A stretch of 12,994 nt of DNA. Source: JAUXEH01 sp965602945 (GTDB lineage: Bacteria > Acidobacteriota > Aminicenantia > Aminicenantales > Aminicenantaceae). Below the pieces are notes generated by a model. That model saw nothing but the letters and a program-made list of their open reading frames with translations. It did no database searches and had not been told where the DNA came from. This document shows, in pieces, positions 1-4,406 of this stretch (within the stretch, counting starts at the first letter, position 1; each line of letters begins with the position of its first letter). The stretch covers positions 1 through 12,994 of the forward strand of contig CBFDBC010000094.1 in assembly GCA_965602945.1 (NCBI GenBank), in the 5' to 3' direction. Made by a program: the position numbers and the translations under genes.

Positions 1-627
1 TTCGACGTTCCCCTCGAGGAGACGCTGGGCGCCATGACCGACCTCGTGCGTCAGGGCAAGGTCCGGTACATCGGCAGCTCGACGGCGCCCGCCTGGAAGG
101 TGATGGAAGGGATCATGGTGAGCGAGCTCCATGGCTTCAGCCGCTATGTTTCAGAGCAGCCGCCTTACAATCTCCTCGACCGCCGCATCGAGAACGAGCT
201 GGTGCCTCTGTGCCGCCGGCACAACCTTGGCATCCTCACATGGTCCCCGCTGGCCATGGGCATGCTGGCCGGACGCTACCTGGACGGCCAGGATTTCCCG
301 GAAGAGTCCCGTGCCTCCATGCGGGGCGGCATCTATGCCGACCGGGTGACGCCCGGGGCCGTGGCCGCCGGGAACCGGTTCGTCGCCCTGGCAAAGGAGA
401 TCGGCCTGCCGCCCGCCCAGCTGGCGATCCTGTGGAACAAGGACCAGCCGGGGATCACGGCCCCGATCATCGGCCCCCGCACCATGGACCAGCTGGAACA
501 CCTGCTGCCCGTCCTGGAGATGACGCTGGAAGACTCGGTGAGAGCGGCCTGCGACGAATTCGTGCCGCCCGGCAGCGCCGTGGCGGATTTCCACAACTCC
601 GCCCCCTGGATGAAGATGAAGCTCTGA
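1..627 (+). CDS. Aldo/keto reductase, C-terminal part (5' end outside window)
   Basis: The open frame runs in from the left edge and ends with TGA at 625-627, giving about 208 residues of a family whose members are usually 310-350 long. The opening residues, GKVRYIGSS, match the strand after the catalytic half of the TIM barrel. SEQPPYNLLDR followed by GILTWSPLAMGMLAGRY is typical of Kv-beta/YghZ-like NADPH-dependent aldo/keto reductases. The late segment APIIGPRTMDQL is the cofactor-binding loop near the C-terminus. The catalytic Asp-Tyr-Lys-His residues lie in the missing N-terminal half, so activity cannot be judged here. The family reduces aldehydes and ketones with NADPH in the cytoplasm; the substrate is unknown. 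The internal ATG at 34 is not a start, because conserved sequence continues upstream of it. Confidence 0.93.
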   Translation, partial: FDVPLEETLGAMTDLVRQGKVRYIGSSTAPAWKVMEGIMVSELHGFSRYVSEQPPYNLLDRRIENELVPLCRRHNLGILTWSPLAMGMLAGRYLDGQDFPEESRASMRGGIYADRVTPGAVAAGNRFVALAKEIGLPPAQLAILWNKDQPGITAPIIGPRTMDQLEHLLPVLEMTLEDSVRAACDEFVPPGSAVADFHNSAPWMKMKL

Positions 628-641
628 CATTCATTTTGTCT

Positions 642-696
642 TTACATTCTCGCTCGCTTGACATCTCCCGTCCTACGCCTTATTATATGAATGTAA
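642..696. repeat. 8-bp inverted repeat flanking the toxin-antitoxin promoter (candidate operator)
   Basis: TTACATTC at 642-649 and its exact reverse complement GAATGTAA at 689-696 bracket the -35 and -10 boxes. One half lies just upstream of -35 and the other covers the expected transcription start. Toxin-antitoxin operons commonly repress themselves through repeated operator half-sites bound by the antitoxin. Here the antitoxin has an AbrB-type DNA-binding fold, so this pair is a reasonable operator candidate. Binding is inferred only. Confidence 0.45.
658..686 (+). promoter_or_regulatory. Sigma-70-type promoter of the toxin-antitoxin operon
   Basis: A perfect -35 hexamer TTGACA lies at 658-663 and a -10 hexamer TATTAT at 681-686, separated by exactly 17 bases. 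Transcription would start near 693, about 30 bases before the antitoxin start codon. A purine-rich ribosome binding site (AAGGA, 711-715) lies 6 bases before the ATG at 722. Seen directly; promoter activity is inferred. Confidence 0.75.
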
Positions 697-721
697 GAAA
701 GTAAGGAATAAAGGAAGCCAA

Positions 722-985
722 ATGGAATACCTTGAGACTGCAAAAGTCACATCGAAAGGGCAGGTGACGATTCCGTCCATGATTCGAGAAATACTCAAAA
801 TCGAGCCCGGAACAACCGTAATGTTCAAAGTGACTGATAAAGGTGTCTACCTGTCCCCATGTGAGATCATCGAGAAACCTGCCTATTCCCAAAAAGAGTG
901 GAAGAAAATAGAAAGACTTGTAGCAGAAAAGGGGAAAGTCTATAGAACAGCTTCCTCCGCAAAAAAACATTTAGACTCTTTATGA
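722..985 (+). CDS. AbrB/MazE-fold antitoxin
   Basis: This is an 87-residue protein. Residues 5-48 form a SpoVT/AbrB swapped-hairpin DNA-binding domain, recognised by TAKVTSKGQVTIPSMIRE followed by a Pro-Gly turn (EPGTTVMF) and a final strand (KGVYLSP). The remaining 39 residues are charged, with Lys and Glu rich helices, as expected of an antitoxin tail that folds onto its toxin. Its TGA stop overlaps the ATG of the next gene (ATGA, 982-985), indicating translational coupling. The family binds its own promoter and neutralises the partner toxin. The AbrB fold usually accompanies MazF or PIN toxins, whereas the partner here is RelE/ParE-like. Base composition is visibly more AT-rich than the flanking genes, suggesting acquisition. 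Confidence 0.9.
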   Translation: MEYLETAKVTSKGQVTIPSMIREILKIEPGTTVMFKVTDKGVYLSPCEIIEKPAYSQKEWKKIERLVAEKGKVYRTASSAKKHLDSL

Positions 986-1257
986 GATATGGATTCAAGC
1001 CGTCTTTCGATAAGTCTGTTAAATCGCTCCCCCCTGGCATCAAAGAGGAAATCAAAGCTTTGTGCATCGAACTTATCGATATCTTAACGGGTGAGAAACC
1101 AATTTCCGGAGGGCTGGGCCTTAAGAACCTGCGGAAGGGCTATTGGGAAATCAGAAAGGGGTTGAAACTCAGGATTTTGTTCAGATGGCAGGAGGACCTA
1201 GTGGAGTTCATACTGGCCGGAACTCATGATGATATTAAAAAGTTCTTGAGGAAATAG
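982..1257 (+). CDS. RelE/ParE-superfamily toxin
   Basis: This 91-residue protein has the compact RelE/ParE layout. An N-terminal strand (MRYGFKPSFDKSVKSLPP) is followed by two helices, then LGLKNLRKGYWEIRKGLKLRILFR, the central beta-sheet rich in Arg and Lys, and a last strand plus helix (GTHDDIKKFLRK). The WEIR..LKLRILFR core and the final G-x-H-D/E-x-I-x-K-F-L signature are typical of RelE/StbE-type proteins, which in characterised members cut mRNA on the ribosome. The ATG is fixed by the 4-base overlap with the antitoxin. Whether it is an mRNA interferase or a ParE-like gyrase inhibitor cannot be decided from the sequence; the basic sheet and His favour the former. It looks intact. Confidence 0.88.
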   Translation: MRYGFKPSFDKSVKSLPPGIKEEIKALCIELIDILTGEKPISGGLGLKNLRKGYWEIRKGLKLRILFRWQEDLVEFILAGTHDDIKKFLRK

Positions 1258-1311
1258 ACAGAGGCGATTTTAGCTCACTTTGTATAAGTTTTGGAGTTTT
1301 GGGGGAAAGTG

Positions 1312-1317
1312 TATTAT
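1312..1317 (+). promoter_or_regulatory. Possible -10 element upstream of bacteriohemerythrin
   Basis: TATTAT stands in an AT-rich stretch 45 bases before the hemerythrin start. No good -35 box is present; TTTTGG at 1289-1294 has 17-base spacing but poor match. The gene has its own strong ribosome binding site, GGAGG at 1351-1355, 7 bases before the ATG. The promoter call is weak. Confidence 0.3.
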
Positions 1318-1362
1318 ATTAGGCTGTTATTTTTTGGGAGAACATTTTCTGGAGGATAAGGA

Positions 1363-1776
1363 ATGAGCGAAATCGAGTGGGATGACAACCTATCCGTGGG
1401 TGTGGACCTGATCGACGAGCAGCACAAGATGCTCATCGAGAAGCTGAAGGATCTGTCCGATGATCTCAGGAAAGGCCACGAGCAGGACAGGATCCTGAAA
1501 ACCCTCGGCTTTTTGATCGATTACACGGACTTCCACTTCTCGGCGGAAGAGAAAGTGATGGCCGATCAGAACTATCCCGAGCTGGAGAATCAGCAGCAGC
1601 AGCACGCCGAATTCAAGGCCACCCTGGATAACATCCTGCTGGACCTGCGGGAGGACGGCCCCACGGACGAGCTGGCCAAATCCATCAACGTCTTCCTGCT
1701 CAACTGGCTCATCAACCACATAAAAGGCTCCGACCAGAAGCTGGGCGCCTACCTGAACGAAAGGAATCCCGCTTAA
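1363..1776 (+). CDS. Bacteriohemerythrin with one altered iron ligand
   Basis: A 137-residue single-domain hemerythrin, the usual length for bacterial members. It is a cytoplasmic four-helix bundle with a di-iron centre that binds O2 and serves in O2 storage, delivery or sensing. The visible ligands are H21 (DEQHKMLIE), H58 and E62 (FHFSAEE), H81 (QHAEF), H119 (NHIKGSD) and D124. In the family the fourth position is His, in an H-x3-H pair after the YP motif. Here residue 77 is Gln, the first of four Gln encoded by four CAG codons at 1591-1602. The rest of the site is intact. The N-terminal W-x5-S-V-G-V motif is also normal. The gene appears monocistronic: 105 bases separate it from the toxin gene and 152 from the sigma gene. 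Confidence 0.93.
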   Translation: MSEIEWDDNLSVGVDLIDEQHKMLIEKLKDLSDDLRKGHEQDRILKTLGFLIDYTDFHFSAEEKVMADQNYPELENQQQQHAEFKATLDNILLDLREDGPTDELAKSINVFLLNWLINHIKGSDQKLGAYLNERNPA

Positions 1777-1793
1777 AGGGCTGTCGGGAATCC
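1763..1793 (+). other. Imperfect hairpin around the hemerythrin stop codon
   Basis: GGAATCCCG at 1763-1771 can pair with CGGGAATCC at 1785-1793 with a single A-A mismatch, leaving a 13-base loop that contains the TAA stop (1774-1776). No run of T follows, so it is not a classical intrinsic terminator. It may be a 3'-end stabilising structure or chance. Confidence 0.25.
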
Positions 1794-1853
1794 GTTACAG
1801 AATTATTCAAGATCTTACTTCCAAGCGTCAACGTTTGTCTTTGCGAACCGCTC

Positions 1854-1892
1854 GAAGGTTGAAGGCACATGACCGGAGGTCCTTTCAACTTC
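1854..1892 (+). promoter_or_regulatory. Nested hairpin in the sigma-gene leader
   Basis: The outer stem pairs GAAG and TTGAA (1854-1857, 1859-1863; G1858 bulged) with TTCAA and CTTC (1884-1892). The inner stem pairs GACC (1871-1874) with GGTC (1878-1881) around a 3-base loop. The leader-ORF start codon (1869-1871) lies between the outer and inner stems. The structure ends about 25 bases before the ribosome binding site of the sigma gene. Pairing is seen by eye; folding and function are inferred. Confidence 0.35.
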
Positions 1893-1913
1893 CTCACGGT
1901 TGGATTATTATAA
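1869..1913 (+). CDS. Possible 14-codon leader peptide, in frame with the sigma gene
   Basis: ATG at 1869 opens a 14-codon frame (MTGGPFNFLTVGLL) that stops at TAA 1911-1913. A GAAGG purine stretch lies just before it. It is in the same frame as the downstream sigma factor, and its stop lies 3 bases before that gene's GGGAGG ribosome binding site. That layout would suit termination-reinitiation, or a nonsense codon that has cut off an older start. It resembles no leader peptide known to me, and so short an ORF could be chance. Confidence 0.25.
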   Translation: MTGGPFNFLTVGLL

Positions 1914-1916
1914 ACT

Positions 1917-1922
1917 GGGAGG
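1917..1922 (+). promoter_or_regulatory. Ribosome binding site that places the sigma start at ATC 1929
   Basis: GGGAGG is a strong Shine-Dalgarno match, 6 bases before ATC 1929 and 3 bases after the stop of the leader ORF. No ATG, GTG or TTG in the sigma frame lies between the TAA at 1911 and GTG 2001. Confidence 0.6.
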
Positions 1923-1928
1923 ACCGAG

Positions 1929-2519
1929 ATCCCCAACCCGACAGATGATGACCTGATCCGGAGGATTGCTCAGAAGGATCCCGAGGCGTTCAAAGAGCTC
2001 GTGGAACGCCACCAGGCGCTCGTGTATTCGGCCTGCCTCAGCCTGCTGCACGACCACCAGCAGGCCCAGGATGTGTCCCAGGAGGTGTTCCTGCAGGTTT
2101 ACAGGTCGGCCGCGAAATTCCGGTTCGAAAGCGAAGCCTCAACCTGGCTCTACCGCATCGCGGTCAACCGCGCTTTAAACCTCATCCGGCGGAACCGGAT
2201 ATCCCGATGGTTCCAGAGCCTCAACTCCCATGAGACAGAAGAGGACGTGAAGGCAGGCGAGACGCCGGAAGCGCGGACAACTCCGCCCGATCAGGCCTAT
2301 GAGGATTCAGAGCGCAGCGAACTGATCCACAAAGCCGTTGCCGCGCTCCCCGAGAAACAGAGAGTGGCTCTCATCCTCCAAAAATTCGAAGGATTCACGG
2401 CTGGCGAGATCGCGGAGATCCTGGGTATCCCTCTCTCGTCGGTGGAGGGGCGTCTCCGCCGGGCCAAGTCCCGTCTGAAGCAAGAATTCCTCATTTACCT
2501 CAAGGCTGGCAGCAAATAG
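1929..2519 (+). CDS. ECF (group 4) RNA polymerase sigma factor
   Basis: Reading from 1929 gives 196 residues, normal for an ECF sigma factor. Region 2 covers about residues 8-85, with DDDLIRRIAQKDPEAFKELV, then DVSQEVF (48-54) for core binding and -10 recognition, and STWLYRIAVNRA (71-82). A charged linker follows. Region 4 covers about 135-190, with PEKQRVALIL (141-150) and the -35-reading helix-turn-helix ending SSVEGRLRRAKSRLK (170-184). The conserved N-terminus is open back to a TAA at 1911 but contains no ATG, GTG or TTG. The best start is ATC at 1929, 6 bases after GGGAGG (1917-1922). Starting at GTG 2001 would remove region 2.1. A zinc-finger anti-sigma gene follows. It directs core polymerase to stress promoters, probably including its own operon. 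Confidence 0.9.
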   Translation: MPNPTDDDLIRRIAQKDPEAFKELVERHQALVYSACLSLLHDHQQAQDVSQEVFLQVYRSAAKFRFESEASTWLYRIAVNRALNLIRRNRISRWFQSLNSHETEEDVKAGETPEARTTPPDQAYEDSERSELIHKAVAALPEKQRVALILQKFEGFTAGEIAEILGIPLSSVEGRLRRAKSRLKQEFLIYLKAGSK

Positions 2520-2591
2520 ATCTTCCACGTTTATTCATTTTCAAACGCTCCAATCTCTTACATCAGTCCCAAAAAATATCCAGGCCGATGA

Positions 2592-2621
2592 GTATGTTTA
2601 CCTGATGCTCAGGTGTCATAC
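2592..2621 (+). promoter_or_regulatory. Strong hairpin just upstream of the anti-sigma start
   Basis: A perfect 6-bp stem, ACCTGA (2600-2605) with TCAGGT (2609-2614) around a 3-base loop, is extended by an outer 5-bp stem, GTATG (2592-2596) with CATAC (2617-2621), across a small internal loop. No T-run follows, so it is not a classical terminator. It lies 19 bases before the anti-sigma ATG, inside the 121-base gap between sigma and anti-sigma. It could tune anti-sigma translation, mark an mRNA processing site or act as a palindromic operator. Confidence 0.5.
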
Positions 2622-2640
2622 CTAATAGAGAGCATGGAAA

Positions 2641-3153
2641 ATGAGAGCCGATGCATGCAGTAAGATAGAAGAAAACCTGGTTGAATTCGTCGAACACACC
2701 GCGTCAGCGGCACTGCGGAAAGAGATGCAGGCGCATCTGGATGCGTGCGCCCGGTGTGAGAGGCTTGTCAAAGATTTTTCCGAACTGTGGGGAGAGCTGA
2801 GTCCTCATGCCAGGCAGGATCCTCCGGAATCTTTCCGGCCGTCGCTGGAAAGGGCGGCCAGAGCTCTTGAGGACCATCCCTTCCGGTCCGGCGCCTTTGT
2901 GACTGGATTCCTCGGCCTGCTGCGTCCCGCGGCCTTGTCATTGGCGGTGTTGTTCGCAGTGCTGGCCGGGTCTCAGCTGGGAGGGCTGCAGGAGAGATAT
3001 TTTCCGGGGGAGCAGCTTTCCGAGCTCTCGCCTGAACTGAAGCGGGAGGCCTATGCCGCGAGTTACCTCGAACCTTTTGCGGATATTCCCGAGGGGTCGC
3101 TGGCTGATTTCTACTTGGGGAACGAGCCTCCCGAAGAGGATAAAAAGCAATGA
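2641..3153 (+). CDS. Zinc-finger transmembrane anti-sigma factor
   Basis: A 170-residue protein. C6, H32, C36 and C39 have the spacing C-x25-H-x3-C-x2-C of the ZAS/zf-HC2 anti-sigma domain, the same spacing as in RsrA. The domain is expected to hold the upstream ECF sigma factor at the inner membrane. One hydrophobic helix spans about residues 96-116 (PAALSLAVLFAVLAG). The 54 residues after it would be periplasmic and are acidic (ELSPELKREA, NEPPEEDKK), a plausible contact for the periplasmic proteins encoded next. Its TGA overlaps the ATG of the following gene (ATGA, 3150-3153). The ATG at 2634 is out of frame and ends after nine codons, so 2641 is the start. Release could be by redox or metal change at the zinc site, by proteolysis, or by a periplasmic partner; the sequence does not decide. 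Confidence 0.88.
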   Translation: MRADACSKIEENLVEFVEHTASAALRKEMQAHLDACARCERLVKDFSELWGELSPHARQDPPESFRPSLERAARALEDHPFRSGAFVTGFLGLLRPAALSLAVLFAVLAGSQLGGLQERYFPGEQLSELSPELKREAYAASYLEPFADIPEGSLADFYLGNEPPEEDKKQ

Positions 3154-3671
3154 AACGAAGAATCCTGCCCATCATCCTGGCGTTCTTATTCATCATCAAC
3201 CTGTCTGCACTGGCGGCCCTGGCTTACAACCGCTGGATCAGGCCCGTGGCCTCCCATGCCGAAGATTCGCTTTCGACACTGGATGCCCTGCGGGAGCCAA
3301 TCGGACTCGATCAGACACAGCTCCAGCGGATGCGAGGACTGAGGGGTACCCTGGAGGGCGAGGTCGCATCTATCCTTGAGCAAATCCAGCAGAGAAGGCA
3401 GGCGCTTGTCCTGGAGATGCAAAAGCCCGAGCCCGACCTCGCCGCTGTGGACGCGACGATCGATGAGATCGCCCGGCTCCAGTCCCGGATCCAGAAGAAG
3501 ACCGCCCGCAGCCTCATGCGGGACAAGGAGCTCATGACCCCCTCCCAGCAGACCCGATATTTTTCTATTTTCGAGGAGCATGTCCGGGGAATGGGCCGGG
3601 GGCAGGGCCGACGCGTCAGAGGAAGGAGAGGCCGGGGTAGACAGAGCAATCATAACGGAGGTATATCATGA
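3150..3671 (+). CDS. Periplasmic heavy-metal-sensor / Spy-CpxP-like protein with basic tail
   Basis: A 173-residue protein. Residues 5-27 are hydrophobic (LPIILAFLFIINLSALAAL) and form a signal anchor or signal peptide. Residues about 50-145 are helical and charged: IGLDQTQLQRMRGL, an Arg/Glu/Gln-rich coiled-coil stretch, KPEPDLAAVDATIDEIARLQ, then MTPSQQTRYFSIFEEH. This is the pattern of the Metal_resist/Spy/CpxP/CnrX superfamily, where small alpha-helical hairpins sense metals or chaperone unfolded proteins. The last 25 residues are Arg/Gly-rich (RGMGRGQGRRVRGRRGRGR). The gene is overlapped at both ends by ATGA junctions, so it should be co-translated with the anti-sigma factor. By analogy with CnrX it may control the anti-sigma factor from the periplasm; this is inference. 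No clear His/Met metal cluster is visible. Confidence 0.8.
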   Translation: MKRRILPIILAFLFIINLSALAALAYNRWIRPVASHAEDSLSTLDALREPIGLDQTQLQRMRGLRGTLEGEVASILEQIQQRRQALVLEMQKPEPDLAAVDATIDEIARLQSRIQKKTARSLMRDKELMTPSQQTRYFSIFEEHVRGMGRGQGRRVRGRRGRGRQSNHNGGIS

Positions 3672-4402
3672 TAAATAACAAAATTTTCCTTGTGTCCTTA
3701 CCCATTCTTGTTCTCGTTCTGGTATTACCGGCAGCGGCCCAGGACCAATACCGGCAGGAGCATCCGTATGGTTTTCTCGACCTGACGGAGGAACAGTTGG
3801 GGGCGATCCAGGAACAGCGGCTGGCCTTCCAGAAAGATATCCTGTCGTTGAGGACCAAACTGATGACCGGATACATGGAGCTGGATAACCTGTATCTGGA
3901 GAGCGCTGAACAGGCAAAGATCGAGGGCAAGATCTCCGAGCTGGATCAACTGGAGTTGGAGCTGGACAAGCAGTTCGAAACCCATCAGCAGCAGATCCGC
4001 AGCCAGTTGACGGAAGATCAGAAAGTGCTCTTCGACCGCTTCGGCGGCCTGGGTATGGGCCCGGCTTTCGGCATGGGTTACGGCGCAGGCCTCAGAGCAG
4101 GCTACGGCAGAGGGTGGGGCCGTGGTTCAGGATGGGGGGCAGGTCGCGGAGCATGGACAAGCGGCGCTGCTCGGAATCGCAGCGTGCGCTATCGCGACAG
4201 CTATACGCGAAACAGCCGTTACGGCAGGGTGCCGGCCAGGGGCTACAGCCGGGACATGGGATATACAAGAGCACCGGCCAGGGGCCTGGGTCGGGGCACG
4301 GCGCGCGCGGGAGCGGCATACCGGATCCGTACTACCAGGGACGCCAGGGATTTCGGGCGCAGCATGAGATACTGGTTCCCCCGATGCTGGAGATGGCGCT
4401 GA
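3668..4402 (+). CDS. Spy/CpxP-like exported protein with long Gly/Arg/Tyr-rich tail
   Basis: A 244-residue protein. Residues 1-24 are a clear signal peptide (hydrophobic core LPILVLVLVLP, cleavage after AAA). Residues 37-125 form the Spy/CpxP-like helical region carrying both diagnostic LTxxQ motifs, LTEEQ at 39-43 and LTEDQ at 114-118. From about 128 to the end the protein is low-complexity, rich in Gly, Arg, Tyr and Ala, with a repeated R-x-PARG motif and a terminal RCWRWR. Typical Spy proteins end soon after the second LTxxQ, so this tail is an extension of about 115 residues. GGAGG at 3657-3661 precedes the ATG, which overlaps the previous stop. It is the last gene of the sigma operon; its stop lies 4 bases from that of the convergent permease gene. 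It is likely a periplasmic chaperone or stress sensor. Confidence 0.8.
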   Translation: MINNKIFLVSLPILVLVLVLPAAAQDQYRQEHPYGFLDLTEEQLGAIQEQRLAFQKDILSLRTKLMTGYMELDNLYLESAEQAKIEGKISELDQLELELDKQFETHQQQIRSQLTEDQKVLFDRFGGLGMGPAFGMGYGAGLRAGYGRGWGRGSGWGAGRGAWTSGAARNRSVRYRDSYTRNSRYGRVPARGYSRDMGYTRAPARGLGRGTARAGAAYRIRTTRDARDFGRSMRYWFPRCWRWR

Positions 4403-4406
4403 GCCC

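Noticed and set aside
1906..1911. TATTAT as a -10 box for the sigma operon
   Set aside because: No acceptable -35 is found at proper spacing, and transcription would begin at the ribosome binding site. ECF-type GAACC at 1845-1849 also lacks a convincing -10 partner, so no promoter is called for this operon.
2001..2003. GTG as start of the sigma factor
   Set aside because: It would remove the conserved first helices of region 2, which are plainly encoded upstream in the same frame, and it lacks a good ribosome binding site.
1966..2178. 70-codon open frame overlapping the start of the sigma gene
   Set aside because: It is Arg/Ser/Cys-rich, has no family resemblance and overlaps conserved sigma sequence in another frame.
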